A stretch of DNA of 64,000 nucleotides from GCA-958296115 sp965222445 (GCA_965222445.1 CBDCTY010000002.1:372001-436000), one strand, 5' to 3'; shown: positions 17,558 through 26,514, counted from the first letter of the stretch. The notes: generated by a model from the sequence alone, not told the origin. Numbers and translations are program-made.

Positions 17558-17902
17558 TCAGCCCATCCCGCCCAGAGACTTGCCGCCCAGTACGTGCAGA
17601 TGCAGGTGGTCGACCACCTGGCCTGAGTCCCAGCCCTGGTTCACGACGAGCCTGTATCCGGTGGAGTCCACGCCCTCGCTGGCGGCGGCTTGGTGGGCGG
17701 CTGCAAACATGGCGCCGATCGCTTCGCGTTCGTCCGCCGTCAGGGTCGACAGGGACACGATGTGCCTGTTGGGTATGACCAGCAGGTGTACCGGGGCCTT
17801 CGGGTCGATGTCCCTTATTACGAAGCAGTGGTCGTTGCGGAGGAGTACGTCGCCCAGAATCTCGCCGTCCCTGATCTTGCAGAATATGCAGTCGTCAGCC
17901 AT
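17558..17902 (-). CDS. HIT-family protein (HINT-like)
   Basis: A 114-residue histidine triad protein, probably a nucleoside phosphoramidase. CIFCKIRDGEI is the N-terminal zinc-associated region and VVDHLHLHVLGGKSLG is the active HxHxHxx triad near the C-terminus. The ATG at 17902 is chosen because AGGTGG lies upstream; an in-frame start four codons earlier exists. It is followed upstream by a membrane protein gene on the same strand, 24 bases away. Confidence 0.87.
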   Translation of the reverse strand: MADDCIFCKIRDGEILGDVLLRNDHCFVIRDIDPKAPVHLLVIPNRHIVSLSTLTADEREAIGAMFAAAHQAAASEGVDSTGYRLVVNQGWDSGQVVDHLHLHVLGGKSLGGMG

Positions 17903-17926
17903 GAATCTTACCACCTGTCATGTCGG

Positions 17927-18475
17927 CTAGCCCGCGAAGAGGGTGATTTCGAGCCACTCCAGGAACTCCATCACCACCATGAGGGGCACGAATCCTACTG
18001 CCACCACGTATATGGCGCGAGACTCCTCGCTGTAGCCGAAGAGGCTGCGGACGGCAATGAACATCAGCGCGATCTGCCAGAACGTGGCTGCGTAGGAGAT
18101 CACGATACCCAGGGCGGGAATGAAGGCCAGGCTCCGGAAGAGTCTGGGGGTCATGGCGAAGCCCAGCACGCGGGCGACCTTCAGAGGGTCCGGGCCGTCC
18201 TGGCCTGCTCCGTAGTCGGTCGGGAGCGGCGGGAAGAGCCTGTGTCCGACCGCCCAGACGGTCAGGCTTAGGACGCCCCACCAGATCACCAGCTGGACCA
18301 TGTGCAGCAGGATGAGCTCCGGGCCTCCGGCGGCAAGGCCGAGCACGCGGGCTACCGCACTGAGCAGGACGATCATTCCCGCCTGCGTCAGGGCCGTGGG
18401 GTCGCCGGCAATCTCCAGGTACAGGCGCTCGTCGAAGCTGAGGGCCCGGACCATCCTGCCGAAGATCGCGTTCAT
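17927..18475 (-). CDS. YIP1-family-like membrane protein
   Basis: A 182-residue protein with about five hydrophobic helices, starting with an amphipathic segment (IFGRMVRALSFDERLYLEIA). The RVLGFAMTPRLFRSLAFIPA pattern is typical of bacterial YIP1-like proteins, whose roles are poorly known. It sits directly upstream of the HIT gene on the same strand and downstream of a VOC protein gene. Confidence 0.6.
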   Translation of the reverse strand: MNAIFGRMVRALSFDERLYLEIAGDPTALTQAGMIVLLSAVARVLGLAAGGPELILLHMVQLVIWWGVLSLTVWAVGHRLFPPLPTDYGAGQDGPDPLKVARVLGFAMTPRLFRSLAFIPALGIVISYAATFWQIALMFIAVRSLFGYSEESRAIYVVAVGFVPLMVVMEFLEWLEITLFAG

Positions 18476-18503
18476 ACGAAGTCAACGCCGCGCTACGCAG
18501 CCC

Positions 18504-18896
18504 TCACGGCCGGTGCTGGAGCAGCTCGATCCGAGCGCCTCCCGGGGCCTTTATGAAGGCTATGATAGGGCCGTTGGCCACATCCACGGGCCCTTCCATA
18601 AGCTGGGCCCCCATGCTGGTCAGTCGCGGGATCTCGGCCCCCATGTCCTCGACCTTGATGCCGATGTGCTCGAGTCCATAGTGGGCGCTGGCGTCGGAGT
18701 CGCCCATCTTCTCGTCTGTGCGCGCTCCCGATATGTTCACCAAGGCGCCGTCGGAGGTCTGGCAGCGGATGAACCTGTCGCCCCAGGGACGGACTGCGTC
18801 GCTCAGTATCTCGAAGTCGAAGGCGCGGACGTACCAGTCGGCTACAGCCTTCGGGTCTACGGCTTTCAGGTGAACGTGGTCGAACTCGTAGGCCAT
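18504..18896 (-). CDS. VOC-family (glyoxalase/dioxygenase-like) protein
   Basis: A 130-residue protein made of two paired beta-alpha-beta-beta-beta units. Probable metal ligands are His7 or His9 in FDHVHLKAVD, His in YGLEHIGIKVED and Glu in GARIELLQHRP. This pattern matches the vicinal oxygen chelate superfamily (glyoxalase, epimerase, dioxygenase). The substrate is not evident. It ends about 30 bases before the membrane protein gene on the same strand. Confidence 0.8.
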   Translation of the reverse strand: MAYEFDHVHLKAVDPKAVADWYVRAFDFEILSDAVRPWGDRFIRCQTSDGALVNISGARTDEKMGDSDASAHYGLEHIGIKVEDMGAEIPRLTSMGAQLMEGPVDVANGPIIAFIKAPGGARIELLQHRP

Positions 18897-19075
18897 CCCG
18901 GGGTCCTCCGTTCGGTGTTGCGATTTCCGACATTCAGACTAGGTTATCGTCGGCGGGCATGTCAAGGCGGCGCACGGCCGGTTGTAGATGTTCAATGATT
19001 ATGTCAGGGTGGACAATGAAGGGAGGAAGGGCAATGCAGTCATACCTCGGGCGCGGGCCGTAGCGGTTTCTCCTA

Positions 19076-19732
19076 GTGGGCATCCTCATTGCGGCCGCTG
19101 TTGCTTGCTCCTCAGGTGAGCCTGGCAATCCTGACGCCAATGCGGAGCAGGCTGTGCGGACCATCGACGTGGCCGACCCGCCATCCCTGGACGGCCAGGT
19201 CTTCGTTAGCGACAAGGGTTTCATCAAGGTGGGCATCGGTATAGATAGTATCGATGACGTGTACCCGCCTGGGCTCGATCCGTCTTGTGTCTCTCCCGGG
19301 CCTGGGTATGCCTTCCCTGCCTTCCCTGCCGCGTATGCCCCTCCGGCGGGTTCGCCGCCGGTGCCCAGCTACCTGCCGAAAGGGTTCGCCCTGAATAAAG
19401 AGATCCGCCACGGCGACAGGCACGTCGCAGATTCGTACGTAGATGCTGGCCGCTTCAGCGTATCGCACTGGACATGCGGCGGATTAGCTCTCCAACCCGA
19501 GGCCCACTGGGAGTTGGTGACCGTCGCAGATCACTGGGGCATCATGTTCGAGGGCGCATGCTTTGAGGGGTCGGATGGCGGCTGCGATCGGGACCCCGAC
19601 TTTGCTCGGACCCTGCGGTTCGAGACTGACCAAGGCTACGTTGAGATTACGAGCCTGGCTGTCCCTCTCGACAAAGCCGAGCTTGTCAAGATCGCCGAGT
19701 CCATGCCAGTATTCGACACACAGGGGTCTTAG
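19076..19732 (+). CDS. Putative lipoprotein with interrupted signal peptide
   Basis: A 218-residue protein from the GTG at 19076. The lipobox is IAAAVACSS, giving a mature protein starting at cysteine. No family is recognised; four further cysteines (PSCV, WTCGG, GACFEG, GGCDRD) could form disulfides. In the same frame an ATG at 19034 has a good GGGAGGAAGG leader and would give a normal signal peptide (MQSYLGRGP...RFLLVGILI), but a TAG at 19061 interrupts it. Either the GTG is used with a very short n-region, or the gene has an early nonsense mutation. Confidence 0.5.
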   Translation: MGILIAAAVACSSGEPGNPDANAEQAVRTIDVADPPSLDGQVFVSDKGFIKVGIGIDSIDDVYPPGLDPSCVSPGPGYAFPAFPAAYAPPAGSPPVPSYLPKGFALNKEIRHGDRHVADSYVDAGRFSVSHWTCGGLALQPEAHWELVTVADHWGIMFEGACFEGSDGGCDRDPDFARTLRFETDQGYVEITSLAVPLDKAELVKIAESMPVFDTQGS

Positions 19733-19765
19733 GGGCCGGCCATAGGTTATTGGGTAGGATTTACC

Positions 19766-19836
19766 CCTTTCGGCAAGCTCAGGGCAGGCTCTTCGACCCT
19801 TCCACAAGCTCAGGGGAGCCAGGCTCAGGGCGAACG
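19766..19836. repeat. Cluster of CAAGCTCAGG-type dispersed repeats
   Basis: Three imperfect copies of the GCTCAGGG motif occur in tandem (CGGCAAGCTCAGGGCAGG, CCACAAGCTCAGGGG, CAGGCTCAGGGCGAACG) between the lipoprotein gene and the 3' end of purL, with the last copy just touching the purL stop. They belong to the same family as the copy at 2151. Confidence 0.6.
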
Positions 19837-22071
19837 TGTTTCCCCCTGCCCTGCCTGTGGGGCGGTATTCTTGGCGTTGTCGAGGCCGCCGTTCCAGGCT
19901 GCAGCCAGGTCCTCGACCCGGACGTCCAAGAGGCCGGAGACGGCCATGGAGTCTCCTCCTACAGCGCCGATGACGACCCAGGGCGCGTCCGCCTCCTTGC
20001 ATACGTCGCCGAAGTCGCCCAGCATTTCCGGGGCCAGCGACACGACGATCCGCGACTGTGCCTCACCGAAGAGGGCGGCATCCCACCTGCCGGTGATGGC
20101 CGCGTCGATCCGGGCTCCCACGCCGCCGACGATGCACGACTCGGCTATGGCGGCCGCGATGCCGCCGTCCGAGCAGTCGTGGGTGGAGCGCAGCAGGCGC
20201 CGGTCCGTAGCCTCGCGGCACGCCCGCTGTGCGGCCGCCTCCAGGTCGATGTCCAGGGCCGGACATCCGGCCACGAGCCCATGCACTAGCTCCAGATACT
20301 CGCTGCCGGCCAGTGAGTCGGCAGCGCCCGCGAGCTTCCCGGCGCCAATGAGGACGATGGCGTCGCCCTCGTCCTCGAACCCCGGGGTGACGTGTGTGGT
20401 CACGTCCTCGAACAGGCCGAGCGCGCCCACGATGGGCGTGGGATAGATGGCCTCGCCCCTAGTCTCGTTGTAGAGGCTCACGTTGCCGCTGACCACGGGC
20501 GCACCCAGGGCCCGGCTGGCCATCGCCATACCCTCGACGCACTTCTCGAGCTGGTAATAGACGTCGGCCCGCTCGGGGTTGCCGAAGTTCAGGCAGTTGG
20601 TGAGCGCGATGGGCTCGGCACCCATCGCCGACACGTTCCTGCACGCCTCGGCCACCGCTATCATCCCGCCCACGTAGGGGTCGAGATAGCAGTAGCGCCC
20701 GTTCCCGTCCGTGGCCAGCGCGAGGCCCTTCCCGGCGCCCTTGATGCGCAGGACGGCGGCGTCCGCCCCCGGGTCGGCCACGGTGTTCGTCTGGACGTGG
20801 TGGTCGTACTGACGGTAGACCGGCTCCTTGCTGGCGATGTTGGGCGACGCCAGCAGCCTCAGCAGCACCAACGACGGGGACTCCCGGGGCAGGGGAACGG
20901 AGTCGAGATCGTAGGCCTGAAGCTCCGCCTGCCACGCGGGCTCCGCGCCGTCGAGCCGGTACTGGGGTGCGTCCCGTAGTGTCCGCACGGGAGCCTCGCC
21001 TCTGGGAACGCCCCGCTCGTAGATTCTCGCGTTCCGGCCCTCGGTGGCCCTGCCGATTACGGTCGCGTCGATGTCCCAACGCTCGAAGATGCTGCAGACC
21101 TGGTCGACGCTGTCCTCTCTAACGAACAGGAGCATCCGCTCCTGGGACTCGGAGAGCATCACCTCGTACGGGGTCATGCCGCTCTCCCTGCGGGGTACGT
21201 CGGAGACTTCCAGGTCGAAGCCGCAGCCACCGTTGCCCGCCGCCTCCACAGAGGCGGACGTGAGCCCGGCCGCGCCCAGGTCCTGCAGACCCACGACGTG
21301 ACCGCTCGCGGCCGCCTCCAGGCACGCCTCGATCAGCACCTTTTCCAGAAACGGATTGCTCACCTGCACGGCGGGACGCATCTCCCTATCGTCCTCGAAG
21401 GTTCGGGAGGCCAGCCCAGACGCGCCGTGTATCCCGTCCCTGCCTGTCTCGGAGCCGACCAGCATCATGACGCTTCCCGGCGGGCCCGTCGTCGCCCGCA
21501 TCAGTTTGTCCTTCTCGACGAGGCCGACGCACATGGCGTTGACGAGGGGATTACCCGAGTAGCTGGGGGAGAAGACGACCTCGCCGCCAACGTTCGGTAT
21601 GCCTATGCAGTTGCCGTAGGACGAGATGCCCGCCACGACGCCTTCGAACAGGTACTTGTTCCGCGGCTCGGACGGGGGACCGAACCGCAGGGAGTTCAGC
21701 AGCGCGATCGGCCTCGCGCCCATGGCGAATATGTCGCGGACGATGCCGCCGACCCCGGTGGCGGCGCCCTCGAACGGCTCGATGGCCGACGGGTGGTTGT
21801 GGGACTCGATCTTGAAGACGACCGCGAGGCCGCCGCCGATGTCGACCGCGCCGGCGTTCTCGTCGCCGGCCGACACGAGCAGCCGGGGGCTGTCCGCGTC
21901 GAACATGCGGAGCAGCGGCTTGGAATGCTTGTAGCCGCAGTGCTCGCTCCACAGGGAGCCGAACATGCCGAGCTCCAGCTCGTTCGGCTCCCGTCCCAGC
22001 CTATCCACGATGGCCTCGTACTCGGCCTCCGAGAGGGCAAGGGCGTCTAGGGCTTCCTTGGTTACAGTCAT
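19825..22071 (-). CDS. purL: Phosphoribosylformylglycinamidine synthase subunit PurL (short form)
   Basis: A 748-residue enzyme that converts FGAR, ATP and ammonia to FGAM in purine synthesis. The N-terminal FGSLWSEHCGYKHSKPLL holds the catalytic histidine region. GGGLAVVFKIESHNHPSAIEPFEGAATG is the family's ATP-binding signature (given here only for position, about residues 80-110), and later STHDCSDGGIAAAIAES belongs to the second half. The length fits the small PurL that works with PurQ and PurS; PurQ is encoded upstream on the same strand and no PurS gene is visible. Two EamA half-transporter genes lie between purQ and purL, 58 bases before this start. Confidence 0.93.
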   Translation of the reverse strand: MTVTKEALDALALSEAEYEAIVDRLGREPNELELGMFGSLWSEHCGYKHSKPLLRMFDADSPRLLVSAGDENAGAVDIGGGLAVVFKIESHNHPSAIEPFEGAATGVGGIVRDIFAMGARPIALLNSLRFGPPSEPRNKYLFEGVVAGISSYGNCIGIPNVGGEVVFSPSYSGNPLVNAMCVGLVEKDKLMRATTGPPGSVMMLVGSETGRDGIHGASGLASRTFEDDREMRPAVQVSNPFLEKVLIEACLEAAASGHVVGLQDLGAAGLTSASVEAAGNGGCGFDLEVSDVPRRESGMTPYEVMLSESQERMLLFVREDSVDQVCSIFERWDIDATVIGRATEGRNARIYERGVPRGEAPVRTLRDAPQYRLDGAEPAWQAELQAYDLDSVPLPRESPSLVLLRLLASPNIASKEPVYRQYDHHVQTNTVADPGADAAVLRIKGAGKGLALATDGNGRYCYLDPYVGGMIAVAEACRNVSAMGAEPIALTNCLNFGNPERADVYYQLEKCVEGMAMASRALGAPVVSGNVSLYNETRGEAIYPTPIVGALGLFEDVTTHVTPGFEDEGDAIVLIGAGKLAGAADSLAGSEYLELVHGLVAGCPALDIDLEAAAQRACREATDRRLLRSTHDCSDGGIAAAIAESCIVGGVGARIDAAITGRWDAALFGEAQSRIVVSLAPEMLGDFGDVCKEADAPWVVIGAVGGDSMAVSGLLDVRVEDLAAAWNGGLDNAKNTAPQAGQGETRSP

Positions 22072-22129
22072 GCGAAATCAACCCACAGGATGGAGAGTGT
22101 GCCCATTGTACTGCGTCCCTTCTCCTCCA

Positions 22130-22597
22130 TCACACCGCCTGTCCCACGGAAACGAGGCCGATGCCAGCCACGACGAGGGTGGAGCCGAGCAGGGTGCGCA
22201 GGGTGACCCGCTCGAGGCGCTGCATGAAGAAGTGGACCATGGCGATGGCCATCAGCGGGTACACGCTGGACACCGATGTCACGAGGGCCACGGGGGCCTC
22301 GAGGAGGGCCAGGTTGTAGAAGGCCACACCCCACACGCCGGAGAGTCCGGCCAGGGCTATGAACACATACGACCGCCTGGGCGTGCCCTTAAAGTCCCTG
22401 TGCGACATGCCCGGCAGGACGACCAGCATGATCAGGGTGCCGAACAGGAGCGAGAAGGCCGTGGTGGTCATCGGGGACGCCACGTCCGTCACGGCCTTCT
22501 TGGCGACGATGGCGCCGGTCCCGTAGCTCATGGCGGCCACCAGGGCGGCGGCGTACCCATAGAGGGTCCGGCGACGGCGGGCTGGCTGCAGCTTCAT
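22130..22597 (-). CDS. EamA-domain half-transporter (second half of a split DMT transporter)
   Basis: A 155-residue membrane protein with five predicted helices, equal to one EamA repeat (YGYAAALVAAMSYGTGAIVA at the start, SVYPLMAIAMVHFFM later). Its ATG overlaps the stop of the other half by four bases, so the pair is translated together and probably forms a heterodimer equivalent to one ten-helix DMT carrier. The substrate is unknown; the position between purQ and purL hints at a purine-related or simply co-transcribed role. Confidence 0.75.
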   Translation of the reverse strand: MKLQPARRRRTLYGYAAALVAAMSYGTGAIVAKKAVTDVASPMTTTAFSLLFGTLIMLVVLPGMSHRDFKGTPRRSYVFIALAGLSGVWGVAFYNLALLEAPVALVTSVSSVYPLMAIAMVHFFMQRLERVTLRTLLGSTLVVAGIGLVSVGQAV

Positions 22598-23016
22598 TCC
22601 TGGTTCAGGGTCAGGGCAAGGCCCCCGATCACCGCGACGGTGCCGGCGAGCGTGACCGCATTGACCTTCTCGTCGAAGATGAAGACCGCGAGGACGGTTG
22701 CGAAGAAGGGCGACGTGGCAACCACGGTGCTGGCCTTGGACACGCCGATCAGCCTCACGCTCGTGTAGTTGAACATGCGGCCGAGGGGGAAGTTGAAGAG
22801 CCCCACGAGGAAGAGCCACCCCAGAGCGGCCGCGCTGAGTGCAACGAATTCGCCGGGGTGCAGGGCGGCGGCGATGATCATGGCCGCGACCGTGCTGACG
22901 CAGAGGGACAAGAAGGTGCCGTAGGGCGTGGACATCCTCCGGAGGGCGTTGCGGGCGAAGACGGCGGTGGCCGCGAAGCCCGAGGCGGCCAGGAGCGAGA
23001 AGATTATGCCGATCAT
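22594..23016 (-). CDS. EamA-domain half-transporter (first half of a split DMT transporter)
   Basis: A 140-residue membrane protein with about five helices (MIGIIFSLLAASGFAATAVF, TVAAMIIAAAL, and a C-terminal TLAGTVAVIGGLALTL). It carries one EamA repeat. The ATG overlaps the purQ stop by four bases and its own stop overlaps the next ATG, giving a chain of coupled genes. The longer open frame upstream runs antiparallel to purQ codons and is not real. Confidence 0.75.
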   Translation of the reverse strand: MIGIIFSLLAASGFAATAVFARNALRRMSTPYGTFLSLCVSTVAAMIIAAALHPGEFVALSAAALGWLFLVGLFNFPLGRMFNYTSVRLIGVSKASTVVATSPFFATVLAVFIFDEKVNAVTLAGTVAVIGGLALTLNQE

Positions 23017-23702
23017 CCGGCAGAGGCGATTATCGACTCGAAGATGACCCGCCCATCGACGCCGCCGACGATCTCCTCGCAGCACCGCTCGGGATGAGGC
23101 ATCATGCCGAGCACGTTGCCCGCCGCGTTGGTTATGCCCGCGATGTTGTTGAGGGAGCCGTTCGGGTTTGCCTCGCCGGCTATCTCGCCCGACTCGGTGG
23201 AGTAGCGGAACAGCACCCTGCCCGCATCCTCCAGCTCCCGAAGCGTCGCCCCGTCGGCGAAGTAGCTGCCCTCGCCGTGGGATATTGGCACGCGGAGGAC
23301 CTGCTCCGGTCGCGCGGAGCCCGTGAACGGTGATCCGGTCGACTCGACGCGCACGTTTGTCCACTGGCACCGGAACTGCAGGTGGGAGTTGCGCATGAGG
23401 GCGCCCGGCAGCAGGCCAGCCTCGCACAGCACCTGGAACCCGTTGCAGATGCCGTAGACCAGGCCGCCGTCCGCGGCCATCCTCTCGACCGCGCGCATCA
23501 CGGGCGAGAACCTAGCGATCGCGCCCGTCCGCAGGTAGTCGCCGTAGGAGAAGCCGCCGGGAAGAATGACGCAGTCGAAGCGCGAGAGGTCCGTCTCCTT
23601 GTGCCAGACGTAGTCGACCGGCTGGCCGAGGACCTCGTCGAGGACGTGGTAGCAGTCCACGTCGCTATAGGTCCCGGGAAAGACGACGACCCCGAACCTC
23701 AC
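23013..23702 (-). CDS. purQ: Phosphoribosylformylglycinamidine synthase subunit PurQ (glutaminase)
   Basis: A class I glutamine amidotransferase that feeds ammonia to PurL. VRFGVVVFPGTYSDVD is the normal N-terminus, so the GTG at 23702 is the likely start (an earlier ATG at 23726 is possible). GICNGFQVLCEAGLLPGA carries the nucleophilic cysteine, and MMPHPERCCEE the catalytic histidine and glutamate. The oxyanion PGGFSYGDYLRTG motif is present. It leads the purQ-EamA-EamA-purL cluster. Confidence 0.92.
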   Translation of the reverse strand: MRFGVVVFPGTYSDVDCYHVLDEVLGQPVDYVWHKETDLSRFDCVILPGGFSYGDYLRTGAIARFSPVMRAVERMAADGGLVYGICNGFQVLCEAGLLPGALMRNSHLQFRCQWTNVRVESTGSPFTGSARPEQVLRVPISHGEGSYFADGATLRELEDAGRVLFRYSTESGEIAGEANPNGSLNNIAGITNAAGNVLGMMPHPERCCEEIVGGVDGRVIFESIIASAG

Positions 23703-23735
23703 CGAGCACCACCCGCTCTTGTCCATTTCCTCTTG

Positions 23736-23848
23736 GCTCCCTCTCCCTTGACGGGAGAGGGTTGGGGTGAGGGTGAAAGGCCTACGTCTGCAAGCCGACC
23801 CCCTTGTTGAGACGGGGCCTGGATTCCGGCTTTCGCCGGAATGACGGG
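23736..23848. repeat. Two dispersed repeats between yqeY and purQ
   Basis: At 23736-23780 lies CTCCCTCTCCCTTGACGGGA plus GAGGGTTGGGGTGAGGG, an inverted-repeat unit. At 23821-23848 lies GGATTCCGGCTTTCGCCGGA plus ATGACGGG, a member of the palindromic family also at 4000, 25997, 29277, 30329 and 35390. No gene is visible in 23703-23931. Confidence 0.6.
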
Positions 23849-23931
23849 AATGTGCAGAGGTCTCCTGATAGGGAAGGTCGGAGCTTGCCCCTGCGCAGGC
23901 AGGGGATGGGGGCTGTCGGGCTGCGCGGCGG

Positions 23932-24378
23932 CTAGGATTTCAGGAGCTCCTGGACGATGCCGCTCACCAGCTTGCCGGGCGCCCTGCCCTTGCACTGCGG
24001 CATTACGCGGCCCATCACCTTGCCCATGTCGCCGGGGCCGGAAGCGCCCGTGTCCGCGATCGCGGCCTTGGCCAGCCCGGTGATCTCCTCTGCGGACATC
24101 TGCTTCGGCAGGTACTCCTGGATGATGGCGAGCTCGGCGCTCTCCTTCTCCACGAGGTCGGTCCTGCCCGCACTCTCGAACGCCTCGATGCTGTCCCGCC
24201 GTTGCTGCGCCTGGCGGCTCAGCACGTCCAGCACACCCTCGTCGTCCAGGTCGGCCCGCTTTTCGATCTCCCGGTTTCGGATGGCGGCTCGTACGAACCG
24301 GATGACGGACTTCCGCGTGTCGTCCCGGTCCCTCATCGCCTGTCTCAGATCGGCTTGCAGTCGCTCTTGCAAGGTCAA
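23932..24378 (-). CDS. GatB/YqeY-domain protein
   Basis: A 148-residue helical protein. LQERLQADLRQAMRDRDDTRKSV is the typical start and ESAELAIIQEYLPKQMSAEEI followed by GKVMGRVMPQCKGRAPGKLV the typical YqeY core and tail. The domain is shared with the GatB subunit of the tRNA-dependent amidotransferase and binds tRNA-like structures; its cellular role is poorly defined. The TTG at 24378 after GAGGTG gives the usual family length; an earlier TTG at 24405 has no leader. Confidence 0.82.
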   Translation of the reverse strand: MTLQERLQADLRQAMRDRDDTRKSVIRFVRAAIRNREIEKRADLDDEGVLDVLSRQAQQRRDSIEAFESAGRTDLVEKESAELAIIQEYLPKQMSAEEITGLAKAAIADTGASGPGDMGKVMGRVMPQCKGRAPGKLVSGIVQELLKS

Positions 24379-24599
24379 TGGAGGCACCTCGGGGGAGTGA
24401 GACAATAGTCGCCGACGCCCGGCCCGGTGTCAAGATTACCCAAGCAGGGGCAATCCCCTCCGCGGCGGGTCTGGGCGATACCAAATCAGAGACACTGTCC
24501 TGGCATGATTGCGTGGTATGAGGCAGAATGTGTATGAGCCGCTGAGAGGCGCGTGGTAATCTGTGAGGGACTCCCAAGCGACCAGCGGAGGGCGAATAG

Positions 24600-24695
24600 A
24601 TGCGGCAGGTAATTCTCCATTCGGGTGAAGATGGCTATTGGATTGCTGAGTGTCCCCAGCCTAGACTGAATAGCCACGCGACGGTCGAGCAATGA
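24600..24695 (+). pseudogene. Truncated hicB-like antitoxin fragment
   Basis: The 5' end of a HicB gene (MRQVILHSGEDGYWIAEC) matches the intact copy at 26231 (MRQVIIHPGEDGYWVAEC), and the similarity continues into the leader (GCGTGGTAATCTG). After about 19 codons the match stops and the frame runs to a stop that overlaps the next gene's ATG. It is a broken duplicate. Confidence 0.75.
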
Positions 24696-25783
24696 AGACC
24701 TACAGGGTCGCGATTATCGGGCTGGGCCGTATGGGCAGCACGATCGACGATGAGCATCCCTCCTTGGCTCCCTATTCAATTGCGGCCGCGACGCGAGCAA
24801 GCGATCGGTTAGAACTAGTTGCAGGGTCCGACCTCATCTCGGACAAGAGGGAAGCATTCAGGACCAGGTGGGGGATCGATTCCCTCTACCAAGACTACAC
24901 AGAGATGATCGAGCGGGAGCGTCCCGATCTCGTCGCCGTGTGTACGAGAGCGACAAGCCTTCCCAGGCCGCATGACCGGGCGCCGTCACGGGAGTTCCGG
25001 GAGGACTCACATGCGGAGATAGGCACGAGAGTCGCCGAGGCAGGCGTTCCGATGCTGTACCTTGAGAAAGCGATCTCGAACACAATCAGAGGCGCTGACT
25101 CGGTATTGGAGGCCTGTAGAGGGAACGGCGCCGTGTTCAACTCAGGCGTGCTAAGGCGGTTCTGCAGCTGGGCAGATGCGACGCGTACCGCTATCGAGAA
25201 AGGCCAAATCGGCGAGCCGCAGGTGGTGGCGCATTTCGGGAGCGGCAGCCTGATGCACTCGCACGTCCATTCGATCGACACGATCTCCTATCTGCTGGGC
25301 GATCCCGGAATAACGGCAGTCCGTGGAGAGCTCCGACCGCGAGAGACCCGGATCTACGGCAATCGAGTCGACGAAGACCCACGGGCGACGTTCCACGTTG
25401 CATTCGCGAACGGCGTCGAAGCCTACTCCGTGCCGGGTGGACCGGTGGAGACTGAGGTCGTCGGGACGGAAGGCTCTATCAGGGCGCTAAACACATTGGA
25501 TACAGGCGAGGCGAGCGTACAGATCCGAGCGTCATCACGGGGACGGTCTGTGCCCGAATGGGAGCCCGTACCGGTGCCACCGATCGCCGAAGGCAGCCCG
25601 GTAGTGGCGTGCCTGAACGACCTTGTTGCCTCCTACGAGTCGGGTCGCCCGACGAAAGCCAACGTCGAATCGAGCCATGCGGTGGCTGAGGCGCTTCTCG
25701 CCGTTCCGGAAAGCCACCGGCAAGGCGGCGCCTGGGTCGAGCTTCCAGTCGAGAACCGCGACCTGTACGTCTTTCACGTCTAG
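24692..25783 (+). CDS. Gfo/Idh/MocA-family oxidoreductase
   Basis: A 363-residue NAD(P)-dependent sugar or inositol-type dehydrogenase. The N-terminal AIIGLGRMGSTIDD is the Rossmann GxGxxG, followed by VAVCTRATSLP. PMLYLEKAIS carries the family's EKP-like motif with alanine in place of the proline. HSHVHSIDTISYLL gives the histidine-aspartate pair of the catalytic domain. The substrate is unknown. The gene sits between duplicated pieces of a hicB and a NYN gene, which suggests that it arrived in, or replaced the middle of, one copy of a duplicated segment. The upstream leader is weak. Confidence 0.8.
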   Translation: MKTYRVAIIGLGRMGSTIDDEHPSLAPYSIAAATRASDRLELVAGSDLISDKREAFRTRWGIDSLYQDYTEMIERERPDLVAVCTRATSLPRPHDRAPSREFREDSHAEIGTRVAEAGVPMLYLEKAISNTIRGADSVLEACRGNGAVFNSGVLRRFCSWADATRTAIEKGQIGEPQVVAHFGSGSLMHSHVHSIDTISYLLGDPGITAVRGELRPRETRIYGNRVDEDPRATFHVAFANGVEAYSVPGGPVETEVVGTEGSIRALNTLDTGEASVQIRASSRGRSVPEWEPVPVPPIAEGSPVVACLNDLVASYESGRPTKANVESSHAVAEALLAVPESHRQGGAWVELPVENRDLYVFHV

Positions 25784-26230
25784 ATTTCGATACCGACCTG
25801 GAGACGCGCCCGCCTCGCCGCACCATTCTTGACGGGCAGCCGGGGACTCCGCGCCGACACTTCTGCCGTAGCGAAGAGCTGCGGGTTACGGTCGTGCTCC
25901 ATCAATCCTGCTCAGCGCGCCCGAATGCTCCACCTAATTTGGACGGATGGCGTGACGGCTGCCTCATGTGTCATGGACACTCACCCCGCCGGGGATGGAT
26001 TCCCGCTTTCGCGGGAACGACGGAGTGGGGAATTTGGGGCGCGCCGGCACCCTTGACCCGCGTGCCCAAGGCCATGACGCGGGAACGGAGGTCCCGGTCG
26101 GAGGTGTAGACGAGTACGTTGCGCCTGGGGAATGGACTCGTCATGGCAAGCTCTGGGCATGTGTCAGGCGTTCAGCGTCGCGTGGTAATCTGAAGGGGAC
26201 TTCCCAACGGGCCAAGCGGAGGACGAGTAG
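25784..26230. other. Gap with dispersed repeat and a fragment of the NYN gene
   Basis: No intact gene is visible. At 25997-26023 lies the palindromic GGATTCCCGCTTTCGCGGGA repeat. At 26048-26130 lies a copy of bases 26878-26960, which are the 3' part of the NYN gene at 26840, on the same strand and about 830 bases away. This is the second piece of evidence that the locus was duplicated. Confidence 0.65.
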
Positions 26231-26437
26231 ATGCGGCAGGTGATTATCCATCCAGGTGAAGACGGCTATTGGGTTGCTGAGTGCCCCAGCCTGGCGGGCT
26301 GTATCAGTCAGGGCGAGGCCAGGGAGGCAGCTATCGCCAACATCAGAGAAGCGATCAAGGAATACATCGCCGCTCTCGAGGACGATGGCCTGCCAGTCCC
26401 AGAGGAACACTTCGAATCGCTAGTCGTAGCCGTATGA
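26231..26437 (+). CDS. HicB-like antitoxin (solitary)
   Basis: A 68-residue HicB-fold protein (VIIHPGEDGYWVAECPSLAG, ISQGEAREAAIANIREAIKE, LPVPEEHFESLVVAV). The fold normally neutralises HicA RNase toxin. No HicA gene lies on either side, and the short C-terminus lacks a DNA-binding domain, so it is probably an orphan. GGAGGA precedes the ATG at seven bases. A broken copy lies at 24600. Confidence 0.75.
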   Translation: MRQVIIHPGEDGYWVAECPSLAGCISQGEAREAAIANIREAIKEYIAALEDDGLPVPEEHFESLVVAV

Positions 26438-26514
26438 GCGGCTTGCCCAAGTTCCCTTGAGAAAGTTCTTAACATCTGCCCAGAGTTGTGACCTGATAGC
26501 CAAGTCCATTCCTG

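Noticed and set aside
22598..22819. Longer version of the second EamA half
   Set aside because: It overlaps the first half antiphase and has an arginine- and histidine-rich, non-membrane composition.
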